DNA of 64,000 nt from Terebella lapidaria (taxonomy: Eukaryota > Annelida > Polychaeta > Terebellida > Terebellidae), in NCBI GenBank assembly GCA_949152475.1, contig OX424564.1, forward strand, positions 39,244,165-39,308,164. Reading direction: 5' to 3'. Position 1 is the stretch's first letter. Each line of letters opens with the position of its first letter. Positions 21,588 through 32,074 of the stretch are shown piece by piece. The position numbers and the translations under genes were made by a program. The notes under the pieces are model-generated. The model searched no databases, was not told the origin of the DNA, and saw nothing but the letters and a program-made list of their open reading frames with translations.

Positions 21588-23515
21588 TCGTCCGAAGGCG
21601 AGTGCGGCGCGGCGACCGGTGCCGCATGTGCGGGCGCCCCTGTAGAGGGTGCCGGCGCACTAACCCACTGCTGGGTAGGTTCCCTGGCGGGTTCCCGGAC
21701 GACCGGGTCCTGCCACGGGGTTACCTGCGATGCCTTGACCGGAGGAGGAGTCGCCACCTGCGCGGGTACAGCCGGGGCCGGAGCCGAGGCTGGAGGCAAC
21801 TGTCTAGGACGGACAGCCATCTCAAGCGCAAGCGCGGAGTCTATCGCCTCCTCCATCGATCGCTTTTCATGGGTGGCCAGCCCGTACGCTAGGTGGTAAG
21901 GCTGGCCATCGATGAACTGATCGATCAGCATCGTCTCAAACCGTCTGGAGTCCATGTCCGGAAAAGCTCTCCGGCCGAGTATGCGTAAGCTGTACGCATA
22001 GTCTGTCACGGACTCAGTCGGCTGGCGGATACGCGCCTTGAACTCTCGTTCAGACTGCCGCCGATTGGTCGTCGGCGGGAACAGCAGGCGAAGTTGACGA
22101 GCAATCTCGCCGAACGTCACTGTTCCTACCGGCAGACACGGCATCACGCGGAGAGCTTTCCCTTCCAGGCTCCCCGCGAGGACGTGTCCAGCCTCAGGCT
22201 GGGACCATCCTTCGTACACGGCGGTACGCCATACCTGGAGCAAGTAGTCCTCCAAGTCGGCGTTATCCCCGTTGAACCGTTTCCGCCACGAGGAGTGGTC
22301 GGGCCCGTCATCGCGTTTGTTACGCGCCCGACGTGCGGTCCCGGCTCCGGGGTCGTCCGTGTACTGCGGCAAGTTCCGCGCGCTTCCCGCGCCTGCGGCG
22401 GAGTCTGCCGGAGCAAACATCGACGCCGCGGACATAGGAGCAGGGAAGCTCACGTTTGCCGCCGGGATCATTCCCGCTGAAAACCCACTCTGGCTAGGTG
22501 CGGGCGGGACTCCCATCGAACCTACTGGGTAGGCTCCAGAAGGGGCGGCAAAGCTTGGGGCCGGAGCCGCCTGTTGCCACTGCCCGTCCGACACACTGTA
22601 CGTGCCAGGGTAAGTCGACCACGCGGCTTGCGCTCCAACCGTCGGAACGGTCGACGCGGCCGCCAACGTGGTACCTCCGAGCCGCGGGGCAGGCGCGGGT
22701 CCCATTGCGGGGGCCACTGGCGCCTGCGGACTCGGCAGGACTTGGGGAGGGGCTACTGGCCCAGACATCCCCGGACTTAGGGTGACCGACGGGTCAACGC
22801 TCGAATGCAGCTGATTCCGCTTGAACAGTACAAGCGCCTCGGATATCAGCCACCTCTCCCTCTCCGTCAAAGGCCCCGAGTTGCCTTGTGACAGCGGAGA
22901 AGGGGAGCGGTTCCGCCGGTCTGATCGTCCCTGATGGGGCGACCGGGCGCGGTCATAGCGCCCGAGGGGAGCCAGCTCGCCAAGTGCGTCGGTGAGCTGA
23001 TCCACCACACTGCCCGGTGCGGACCGACCAGAACCCATGCCAGAGGCCCGCGAGGGAGCCCACCCGGCCGGGTGCGGCATCTGGTAAGACTGGTCCGCTC
23101 GTCCAGAAGGACCCGCATGCATCGGCGCTCGATTCCGGGCGCTCGAAGGCGTCTTATGGAAGGGTGCCGATTGCCACGGATCTGTTCTGGGCACGGGCGG
23201 GCGCGGCGTAGAGCCGTTGCCAGCTCCACCCACCGCGCCTAACACGTCAAGGTCCGGCCTTGACGGCAACTCCTGCTGCGGCCCCGCGGGGCCCGACTCT
23301 ACGTCCGAAGACGGAGCCAGGGACGCCGGAGTCGTCTCCGCGGACGGGGTCTTGTCCACGGAGGTTTCCGCGCGTTCCTTCCGGCCGCCGGAGTCGTCCG
23401 GAGACGTCTCACGGGGGCTGTCGCGCGACCGGGTGTGGTCCGCGACATTTCCACCCTTATCCCTCCCCTTGGATTCATCGGCCTTATCTTTAGCCTTCTC
23501 TTTCGCTCTTGTCAT
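21299..23515 (-). CDS. gag: gag of the Ty3/gypsy-type element
   Basis: This 738-residue ORF is the first after the primer-binding site. It has a charged N-terminus, a long Pro/Ala/Ser-rich stretch, a capsid-like helical region at about residues 400-550 (retrotransposon gag type, DLEDYLLQVWRTAVYEGWS), and a CCHC zinc knuckle near the C-terminus (CYFCGKQGHFWLKC). Particle protein and RNA binding are the expected roles. Confidence 0.85.
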   Translation of the reverse strand: MTRAKEKAKDKADESKGRDKGGNVADHTRSRDSPRETSPDDSGGRKERAETSVDKTPSAETTPASLAPSSDVESGPAGPQQELPSRPDLDVLGAVGGAGNGSTPRPPVPRTDPWQSAPFHKTPSSARNRAPMHAGPSGRADQSYQMPHPAGWAPSRASGMGSGRSAPGSVVDQLTDALGELAPLGRYDRARSPHQGRSDRRNRSPSPLSQGNSGPLTERERWLISEALVLFKRNQLHSSVDPSVTLSPGMSGPVAPPQVLPSPQAPVAPAMGPAPAPRLGGTTLAAASTVPTVGAQAAWSTYPGTYSVSDGQWQQAAPAPSFAAPSGAYPVGSMGVPPAPSQSGFSAGMIPAANVSFPAPMSAASMFAPADSAAGAGSARNLPQYTDDPGAGTARRARNKRDDGPDHSSWRKRFNGDNADLEDYLLQVWRTAVYEGWSQPEAGHVLAGSLEGKALRVMPCLPVGTVTFGEIARQLRLLFPPTTNRRQSEREFKARIRQPTESVTDYAYSLRILGRRAFPDMDSRRFETMLIDQFIDGQPYHLAYGLATHEKRSMEEAIDSALALEMAVRPRQLPPASAPAPAVPAQVATPPPVKASQVTPWQDPVVREPAREPTQQWVSAPAPSTGAPAHAAPVAAPHSPSDECDIEEYDLGAAQMIAHCAGLEAPGAAECCAFTSGPAQNRPCYFCGKQGHFWLKCPELLERLRSRGYQGALPGPQRRNSFRSGPPGQQNRNPRQGN

Positions 23516-23608
23516 TTTTCGAGACGTCCTTGAGGAGCGGGCGATCCCCAGGGACTAAGGAGGCGACAACACTGTGACGGTAGGCTGCGATGGAACACTG
23601 TCGGACTG

Positions 23609-23627
23609 ATCCTGGTCACGGCACCAA
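23609..23627 (-). other. Primer-binding site
   Basis: On the element's strand, TTGGTGCCGTGACCAGGAT directly follows the 5' LTR, where a tRNA 3' end would prime minus-strand synthesis. The tRNA identity is not assigned. Confidence 0.7.
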
Positions 23628-24362
23628 TGTAAAGTTATTGACTACCGTCCGCTCTTCGGGATCCTCGAGGATAGTCCTCTCTCATCCGAGTCCTTGCGGA
23701 CGCGCATCCGCTATTCCGGATCCTCGCGGCAGGGCCGCTCACCGGAGGTCGCGGCGGACACGGTAACTACTTCATCATTAACGGTAACCAGGTAACAGCC
23801 CACCCGACACTCCCAGGCCTACGGACACCGTTCAGAAACTGGTTCATCACCACGGTGTTAACTGGCGGGGCCTGGCGAGCCGCGGTCTGCCTCGGGGACG
23901 GAACCCCGTACAGTCCGACATGCTGGCCAGAGCCTCTGTCACATGTCCCGGGAAGGGAGAGAGCTGGCGATCCACAGGGCCGAAGGCCCCCGAGTCAGCA
24001 ACTCGTCTCTCCCAGCCCGGGCCTCCCCACGGAAATCGTCCCCAGGGCTCTAGGAGCCCACTACTCAGACCCAGGGAACACAAAGCTCATGGCGAGCCTC
24101 GTGTGCGTCCTAGTCTCGATCTTGGACAATCTCCTCGAACGAGTCGCTTCCAGTGTATATATAATACACCAGAAACTGCAGGGCGCACGCGAGGTTAAAT
24201 CGATCCATTGTTATAGTTTACTGGAGCGTAAATTACAATACGTCGCCGTGGCAACGCACGCTCGAACGGAGCATGTCAAAACAAGGCCAAGTACAGAAAG
24301 GCCACATAAATGGCTTTTATGTTTACAATCACCTGCCGCGTGCTTAGGGCAAAATCGCCACA
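23628..24362 (-). repeat. 5' LTR
   Basis: This is identical by eye to 10368-11102 over 735 bp. A TATATATAA run near 24157-24165 is a candidate core promoter, on either strand. Confidence 0.93.
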
Positions 24363-24381
24363 AATTACATTTAACACATTG

Positions 24382-24529
24382 TCTGCCCCTGAAGATGCCA
24401 GTGTGTCTTTGGATAAACTATTTGGTCGGGCTTTGTTTGTTTCTATTGCAAAATGTAGTATTTTACGTTTCTTATTGGCACCATCAAAATCTGATTGTAT
24501 TGGTGGTAATAGATTGATACTTACATTTA
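24382..24529 (+). repeat. ~145-bp direct repeat, right copy
   Basis: This is the partner of 9134-9277. It is followed directly by AGCATAGGAATC, the resumption of the 134-bp array. Confidence 0.6.
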
Positions 24530-24787
24530 CAGCATAGGAATCAATTGCGAATATAGAGGAATGATATATACTGAATATTTCCATGACCTTGAACTTGAAC
24601 TTTGACCTCATTTTCAAGGTCACATCACAGAAAGCTAATGTCTCACTCATTATCGACTTTACAGATTAGGAATTTATTGTGGACATACTAGAAGTGATAT
24701 ATTTGTTGAAAATTTCATGGCCTTGAATTTATCAGTGACTTTATTTTCTAGGTCACTGGACAAAAGGCTAATATTTAAATGTATATT
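24530..24787 (+). repeat. 134-bp tandem repeats of C1, right remainder
   Basis: About two diverged units (AGGAATCAATTG, GAATGATATATACTGAAT, TTTGACCTCATTTTCAAGGTCAC) lead into the GTCCGGTAACC end of C1. Confidence 0.7.
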
Positions 24788-26299
24788 GTCCGGTAACCTT
24801 TCTTCTTAGCCCTTGGGCTAATTTTTTTCTTTTGTTCAGATGCTAATTTTTTATTCGTTACCACGATATTTTTCGCGCACACGAGAAATAATCACGTCCA
24901 CTCTGCTGCATTAATATTTATACATGTATACCTACCAGTGAATATGTTCAAATATTATTTATTGCATATGGTCAAATATGATCAGTTAATTCTTTACGGC
25001 AAAACTAATCTCCCTGTACATATTCAAGCGCAAAACATATGACGTTCAATACCGAAATAAAGATTTATATAAATTTATATAAATTAACATGAATAGATGT
25101 TGTTGTTTTTCACCATCTATTTACCTATATACCCCTTCCCTTCCCTTCGCACAACGCACACAATAACCGATGTCAACAAATTATGACTAAAATTATTTAT
25201 TGAACGTTAATCTTACAACAATTTTGTGTCAATTGTGACAAAAACAAAGTTGTAATTGAAGTGAAAGAATATATCTCCGTTCAAATAAGATTCTGATATC
25301 GGAACTTACGTGGTATTTTTGTAACTACTGATATTTAATGAATATTCTCAATCTGAATTAAATATGTGAAGATTTTATGGTTAATTCTTATGTATTAATA
25401 TTATAATTTCGTCGGATTACATGTGTATTTTACAGGCCCTATATATCATATTTGTACATGGTTCAAGATTAGATTTGTACATGGTTCAAGACGGTTCAAT
25501 TTATATTTCGCTAACGGCATCTACAGCACATACATATAATTTGCACATGCTCCGATCCTACAGCCCAGAAGATTGCGTAAGAGAGTCTGGTGAGTGGATA
25601 AGGCTCGCTACCACGTGACAGTGATATAACCAATGAGGTGACTTGCAGCGGATTAAAGTGTAGACTGGGTGGAGGGGGTGAGGGTAAGGCGGCTAGGTGG
25701 GAGGTGGTGTTTCACGGATGAGCATACAATACACGTACTTCAAATAACACGATAATAATCACCGTTTATTGTGATCTTATATCATAATAGAGCACGATAT
25801 GGAATTGTAATTTTCGAAACAATATGGGACTCATATTGCATAATTTTACAACTTAATCGCTTATATGCATACAGTGGTTTTCAAAGAATACACTGTTAAG
25901 TAGAAACTATGATGTAAATTTCAGATCAATATCATCTATTTTATATGTCCTATTTTTATATGTCCTACAAGGAAACTGGTATGACAGGGGCATGTCCAGG
26001 GAAGGGTGGGTACAGTCCGTACGTGCTCCTTCCCTTCCATTATTTCTGTACTTGCCCATGAGCATTGTAATAGCACTGACCATGTCGAAACCTCTATACC
26101 TCCTATCAATATCATTAAAATATACATATAAAAGTTAGCTTCGTAGATGAATATACATGTACATACATGGTCGTATGTATGATTATATTAGAAAAAAAAA
26201 ATCATCGTGCGAGTTCTCATAAGTGCGTTTTATCTGTATGCTGAAATCTTCAGTTAGTTTCTGATACTGCATACCTGGTACATGAAAATTAGTTTCTGC

Positions 26300-26622
26300 A
26301 TACGAGGCAGCGAGGGAGCGAGAGAACGAGAGAACGAGGGAGCGAGAGAACAAGGGAGCAAGAGAACGAGAGAGCGAGAGAACGAGAGAGCGAGAGAACG
26401 AGAGAACGAGAGAGCGAGAGAGCGATGCGAGGAAGCGAGGTTGATCTATGTGAATATCGTATCGCTCACTCGTTCTCTCGCATCGCTCTCTCGCTACCTC
26501 GCATCGCTCTCTCGTTCCCTCGCATCGCTTCCTCGTTCCCTCGCATCGCTCTTTCGCTGCCTCGCTTCGCTCTCTGGCCGCGAGGGAGCGAGATTGACGA
26601 ATGGACGCTATCAGCCACCATA
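26300..26622. repeat. Right hairpin array of A3
   Basis: The purine arm is at about 26308-26440, the spacer near 26440-26462, and the pyrimidine arm runs to about 26590, then the tip. It has the same spacer as the A1/A2 left arrays, as expected for the inverted orientation. Confidence 0.78.
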
Positions 26623-26628
26623 GATATA

Positions 26629-26928
26629 CCATGGTTCAACTATCGTATTTACACCCGTGATATCGTTCTTATATTATGAAACCTCAGTATATCATGATAC
26701 ATCAAGATGAACCATGATGATATCATTCTTTATGATATGAAACCTCAGTATATCATGATATCGTGAAACATGAATATCATGAAACCTCAGTATATCATGA
26801 TATCATTCTTTATGATATGAAACCTCAGTATATCATGATACATCAAGATGAACCATGGTGATATCACTCTTTATGATATGTAACCTCAGTATATCAGGTT
26901 ACATCATGATGAACCATGGTAATTTAAT
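26629..26928. repeat. ~62-bp tandem array, middle part
   Basis: Units of TTTATGATATGAAACCTCAG, TATATCATGATACATC and GATGAACCATGGTAATATC. They run from the A3 target duplication to the insertion site of the Penelope-like element. Confidence 0.75.
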
Positions 26929-26958
26929 TATTCAATTAGATACAATTTCAAGTTAATC

Positions 26959-27714
26959 ATGGATGCAGTTGAGGAGCATGCCAGAAAATGGACAAAGCGA
27001 GAAAAGGCAGAAACTGATTCTCTGTCAGAATGGGTCAAACAGATTAGGTCATTGGTAAACAAACGCATTAATGTTTTGTCAAAGTCAGTTAGTACTAAAT
27101 ACAGCTCTGTCTTCAATGATCCCGTGGTTACTAATAGATTGTTGAAACTTCAAGAAAGGTTCGTCATTGTCCCTGCAGATAAAGCTTCTAATAATGTTGT
27201 TTTTGTTTGTAAAGCATACTATATACAGTGCCTGTTTGACGAACTGGGTATTGCCAACAATATTAATTCAAATAGTACATACCAAGCCATTACCGTGCCC
27301 AAACAGGATATCTTATCAAATCATGTGTCTGTATTGCATTCGTTTGGTATTACTACCTCATGTAAAGATTCTAATTTACCAAACTTATCTTGGATCCCAA
27401 AGTTGCACAAAAATCCACACAAACAAAGATATATTTCAGGTTCAGCGTCATGTTCTACCAAAGCCCTTTCTAAAATATTAACTGTTATATTGTCTAAAAT
27501 TGAACAGGGTCTCCAAAAGTACTCTGAAACCATCTATTCTAGAAGTGGTATAAACCAAATGTGGATATTGAAAAATTCCAAATCTTTATTGGAATATCTA
27601 CATGCTCACACACTTTCAAAAGTAACGTCTATCAAAACATTTGATTTCTCCACTTTGTACACAACTATACCTCATTCTGAACTGAAGTCTCAGCTTAAAA
27701 AAACTAATCAATAA
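26959..27714 (+). pseudogene. Reverse transcriptase, N-terminal piece
   Basis: 251 residues of the region upstream of and into the fingers/palm of a Penelope-like reverse transcriptase. Recognisable parts are the thumb-side KLQERFVIVPADKASNNVV segment, the WIPKLHKNPHKQRYI motif typical of this family, and FDFSTLYTTIPH (RT motif A, with the catalytic Asp). The start is not a true start, because the element is truncated. Confidence 0.65.
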
Positions 27715-27829
27715 TTCATTTTTCTCTAAAAAGGGACAACGTCGGTACCACTATATTGTAGTTAAATATCATACCGCTTATTTTGTTACAGGCGACTCTG
27801 ATGCCCCATACAAATATACTGAAATAGAT

Positions 27830-28510
27830 GTGGGAAATATGGTTAATTTTCTGATTGATAATATTTTTGTGGAATTTGGTGGTCGAATATTTCAACAAAC
27901 TATTGGTATTCCCATGGGTACAAACTGTGCACCATTATTGGCAGACCTGTTTTTATACTCATATGAATCAGATTTTATCCAACATTTACAACGAGGAGGT
28001 TCTAAGAAACTAACATGTAATTTTAATTTCACTTTCCGATACATGGATGATGTATTGTCGCTAAATAATCCCAAGTTTGGTGATTATTTGGATGTCATAT
28101 ATCCTAAGGAACTTGAAATTAAAGATACTACAGACTCCGCTAATTTTTCCAACTATCTAGACCTGAGGTTGGAGATTGATAATGATTCTAACCTGTCAAC
28201 TAGATTATATGACAAACGTGATGATTTCAATTTTTCCATAGTCAATTTCCCTTTTCTAAACAGCAACATTCCTATGTCACCGGCATATGGTGTGTTTGTT
28301 TCTCAACTTATACGCTATTCCAGAGCTAGTTGCAAATATGAGGACTTTGTCTATCGAAGTGCCCAGCTAGTCTCTAAACTGCTGCGACAAGGATATGTTT
28401 TACCAAGACTTATAGCTGCGTTTAAGAAATTCTATGGGCGTCATCATGATCTGGTTGATAAATACAGCAAATCCATGTCTGCCATGCAACTAGATCTATT
28501 TTCATGTTAA
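27830..28510 (+). pseudogene. Reverse transcriptase, C-terminal piece
   Basis: 226 residues containing TIGIPMGTNCAPLLADLF (RT motif B region), FRYMDDVLSLNN (the catalytic YxDD box), YLDLRLEI and the conserved tail AYGVFVSQLIRYSRASCKYEDF with GRHHDLVDKY. It lies in a different frame from the N-terminal piece. Penelope assignment rests on remembered similarity and should be treated as probable. Confidence 0.65.
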
Positions 28511-28741
28511 TTTTGGGAAATTCATGACGGGTGCCACTAGTGGGGCAGGAAATGCTCACTCTTTCCGGAACACCTGATTTCACCTCCTAATGGTCATTTT
28601 TGGGGGTTCATGAGTTTCCCTGTCATTTTTGTTTTCTCTCACTTCGTATGACTTTCTGTCCCCGGACTATGAGATTGGATAACGGACCCTGTTTTGTTTG
28701 CTCGGAATACTTAATACTGGGTACTGATTCCACGTCTATTC

Positions 28742-29318
28742 ATGATATGAAACCTCAGCATATCATGATACATTATGATGAACCATAGTAATATCATTCT
28801 CTATGATATGAAATCTCAGTATATCAGGTTACATCATGATGAACCATGGTAATATCAGTCTTTATGATATGAAACCTCAGTACATCAGGTTACATTATGA
28901 TGAACCATGGTAATCTAATTATTCATGATATGAAACCTCAGTATATCATGATACATAATGATGAACCATGGTAATATCATTCTTTGTGATATGAAACCCC
29001 GGTATATCATGATACATCATGATGAACCATGGTAATTTATTTCTTATTCATGATATGAAACCTCAGTATACCATGATACATTATGATGTACCATGGCAAT
29101 TTCATTCTTTATGATATGAAATCTTGGTATTCCATGATACATCATGATGAACGATGGTAATATCATTCTTTATGATATGAACCCTCAGTGCGTCATGATA
29201 CATCATTATGAACCATGGCAATATCATTCTTTATGATATGAAACCCCAGTATATCAGGTTACATCCTAATCAACCATGGTAATAGCATTCTTTATGATAT
29301 GAAACCTCAGTATATTAT
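28742..29318. repeat. ~62-bp tandem array, right part
   Basis: About nine units, better conserved than at 6.6 kb. Two sub-variants alternate: TATATCATGATACAT and TATATCAGGTTACAT. Confidence 0.8.
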
Positions 29319-29320
29319 AA

Positions 29321-29559
29321 GTTATCATGGGCTTCAGACCCCAATACGGCGTGATATCTGCCTGAAGTCACCATATACCACGAGGCCGCAGGCCGAGTGG
29401 GATATGCTGACTGAAGGCAGATATCCTGCCGTATTGGGGTCTGAAGTCCATGGTAACGATTTTATCATCGGATTATATGGAGCTCTCCAAAACGCCAGTC
29501 CGTATTACCCGGAGAGTTGACCAATCAGAATCGCGCATTTGCAGCAATCCGATGATAAC
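29321..29559. mobile_element. Hairpin MITE inside the 62-bp array
   Basis: The ends are GTTATCATGG and the inverse CGATGATAAC. Inside, CTTCAGACCCCAATACGGC pairs with GCCGTATTGGGGTCTGAAG about 100 bp away, and ATCATCGGATT (29465-29475) pairs with AATCCGATGAT (29547-29557). The array resumes at about 29560. A clean target duplication is not seen. Confidence 0.6.
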
Positions 29560-29864
29560 ATGATATATCATGATGAACCTTGGCAATATAATTCCTTATG
29601 ATATGAAACCCCAGTATATCATGATACTTGGAATTGGAACTTGATACATAGGTTGATATTGTGTCAGAGAGGAACCCTATCGATTATGGAGTCAAACAAT
29701 CAAATGACATTAGATCTAGTACTCAAAAGAGATTCTGGTGAGTCACGGAAATGACGCGAACGTAGTCAAACATGTCCTAGGGGTATGTTGGAAGAACCTG
29801 GCCCCGGACCAAATTTATTTCTGCTAAGTCAGCATTTTTCATTTTCGGCCATATCAAGGATGTT

Positions 29865-30056
29865 GTGCACTGGGGCGTCATGGTTGCTAGGCACTGGGTC
29901 GTCATGGTTGCTAGGCCCTTGGTCTTCATGCTTCCTGTACGTACACTGGGGCGTCATGGTGCTTGGCACTGAATTATCATGGTTGTTAGGCACTGAGGCG
30001 TCATGATAGCTAGGAACTGAATTGTCATGGTTGCTAGGCACCTAGACTGGGGCGTC
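29865..30056 (+). repeat. ~28-bp minisatellite
   Basis: About seven diverged units of GGCACTGGGGCGTCATGGTT followed by GCTA. The open frames across it are repeat artefacts. Confidence 0.75.
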
Positions 30057-32074
30057 ATGATTGCTAGGAATAATAGGCTAATCATATGGCAACCTGTTTG
30101 CCCAACATGGGAAGACTATCAAAGCCAATTTACTAAGTATTCCGGGAGATCGCGACGATTGGTATTCTATGTTCCGTTGCCGTGGTGGGAATCCGACAGG
30201 TATCAATGGTGTATACATAATCCCTGTGACCGGTAGTAAAGTGATAACAGACACAAAATGGACACAAAATAAATTCTGACAGAGCTAAAGTAAAGAATAT
30301 ATTCATGCAATCCAAAAGTGAGTTATGATTACATGTGTATGAGCCCCAGAAGGTGTCGCCACCTGAGCTTTTGTTTATCATGGAGACGGCAAAGGAACAA
30401 CTCCGCTGGTTGTGACTCGGGTATCTACGAGGTAAAGTTTGAACAAAACATATCACATATCACTTTGTTATAACACACATTGACTGCACGACACCAGAAG
30501 CCTCGCGAGTCTGATCTATCACATTTTGTTTTGATTTTTTGAGCTATGAAAATGTTTATGTTCGCCGTCGCAGGTTTGTCCCGTGTTGTGATCTGTATAC
30601 GAGTTATGGGTGAGCTGTGGGGAGTAGCTGCTACTAGCACTATCTGTTTTCTCACTGGTTTTGTCACAAATCTGATTTACGCAATGTACATGTCGATGTG
30701 TTGGGTTCAAACCAGTCAGACGCACAGGTTCCCAGGAAACCAGAGCTCACAGGAGTCATTGCTTTTATGTAACAGGTTTCATCCATACACTCTCCGCTTA
30801 TGTAGTTCGTAGGAAAAATCAATAGGCTGAAATCAACTGATTTTTAAAAAAAATTATATGATATCGGAGTAATATGCCGAACATAATTCCATACATAAAC
30901 TTTTTTTTTATTAATCCGTTGGATATCAAAATTGTTTGCTTTGATTGTATGGCTTTGTCTAAAGGAAATGTCATTAGCAAATCACCTTTTTATTTTATTT
31001 ATATGTATTTCAGCCAGGGTAGCCTGGTCAGTGTGAAAAAAAACCCACTGGTCTCCACCAGGGCCCTAGATAACAGGACAATTTTTGGATAACCATTCAA
31101 TTTGCATAACGAATTGATTGATAGCATTAGTATTTGTAGTAGTTTGAACGTATAGTTTGTGGTTTGTTTGTTACGGTTTTGATCGAGGAAAGGAGTTCCG
31201 GATGGATGATGGCTGGGTTGTGCTCGGCAAGTGATGACAAGTCCTCGGGTCTCCGCCACAAACGTCCTGAGAGACATGCCCAGCATCAGATAATATAACC
31301 AGGCGTCTTATCAGCACTGATATAAATACACGTAACTAAGCTGGGATCGTGCTACCGGCCACGCGAGCAAGCGTGGGGCAATATTTGCACCGAGCAGCTC
31401 CGACACAAAGTGTAACATGTCTGACTGACCCCGCCTAGCTCCACTCTATTCTGTGGATATCAATACTGTCTATGAGATAACAGCGCTACAACACAAAGGA
31501 CCGATTTGTCAGAGTCTGTATCCGCATCAGACACACACACACAACTCTATCCACACAACATAGCCTTCATGTAGCCTAGCCACGGTTTGTGTCGTCTTTG
31601 TTTCTTGCTGACTGCGGTTGAACTTGCTCACATACGGAGATGGTCACAACATATACCTTGACATATTCACAGTATTACCAATTACATGATACCAAATGTT
31701 GCCCATCAAAATAGTTGTGGACTTTCGTGAATCGAATCAACATTCATACACTCTAGTCAAAAACTAGAATAATAACGTTTGATCCAATAAAAAATATATG
31801 CATTTGACGAAATATGGCACATTTGAGTAATACACATGCAGAGGATTGTTGATTAGCCTCTTTTGTGAGAATAAAATACCTCAGTTTGAGACACAAGGAA
31901 TCAGAATCTATTTCTGTCTTGACCAACACATTAACAGGAACAAATTGGCTTGGCCTTGATACCAGACTTGCAGCATTTATTCAACATCATCTCCCCTCTA
32001 ACTTAGTAGTTACTACAATGTGTACCACCTCACAGTTTCAATTCTGTGTAATCCAGGACATGTAGGGAATAAAA
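30057..32074. other. No gene seen
   Basis: Moderately AT-rich single-copy-looking DNA. An 88-codon frame at 30546-30812 lacks any family signature and splice context. Nothing else is supported. Confidence 0.4.

Larger units (their letters stand above)
10368..24362 (-). mobile_element. Ty3/gypsy-type LTR retroelement, whole-looking, very young
   Basis: This 13,995-bp element lies on the minus strand. It has two 735-bp LTRs (TG...CA) and a 5-bp target duplication AATTA at 10363-10367 and 24363-24367. The two LTRs look identical base for base, so insertion was very recent. Parts in transcription order: LTR (23628-24362), primer-binding site, gag, pol (protease, reverse transcriptase, RNase H, integrase), a ~1.9-kb spacer, two further ORFs, polypurine tract, LTR (10368-11102). 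It is much more GC-rich than its surroundings. It looks whole; I see no obvious break. Confidence 0.93.
7569..24821 (+). mobile_element. Helentron-like non-autonomous element C1, interrupted
   Basis: Near the left edge is GGTTACCGGACC, forming a palindrome with GGTCCGATAACC. Near the right edge is the inverse GTCCGGTAACC (about 24788-24798), followed by a terminal hairpin TTAGCCCTTGGGCTAA (24806-24821). Insertion is within a T-run of A3. Inverted subterminal repeats, central tandem repeats and a 3' hairpin ending CTAA match known Helentron-derived elements (HINE, DINE-1 and bivalve pearl types). No Rep/helicase is encoded. Relatives lie at 32.1-32.76 kb, 37.7-38.1 kb and 62.9 kb. Confidence 0.6.
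6907..26622 (-). mobile_element. Family A foldback element, copy A3, split by a 17-kb insertion
   Basis: The left tip TATGGTGGCTGATAGCG starts at 6907 and the inverse right tip ends at 26622. The 6-bp duplication GATATA lies at 6901-6906 and 26623-26628, which proves that both ends belong to one element although they are ~19.7 kb apart. The body is opposite in orientation to A1/A2. The element is cut in a T-run after ATCACGGG (7563); the other side continues at 24822 with TTTTTTTC followed by TTTTGTTCAGATG, as in A4. Without the insertion it is about 2.46 kb. Confidence 0.88.
26934..28736 (+). mobile_element. Penelope-like retroelement fragment, 5' truncated
   Basis: A 1.8-kb insert in the 62-bp array, flanked by TATTC at 26929-26933 and 28737-28741. 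It encodes a reverse transcriptase and ends in a ~225-bp 3' tail including AGTGGGGCAGGAAATGCTC, which I recall as common behind this family in bivalve genomes. There is no poly(A). The 5' end begins inside the ORF, so the copy is 5' truncated, and the frame is interrupted once. A C-terminal or N-terminal GIY-YIG domain is not visible. Confidence 0.65.
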
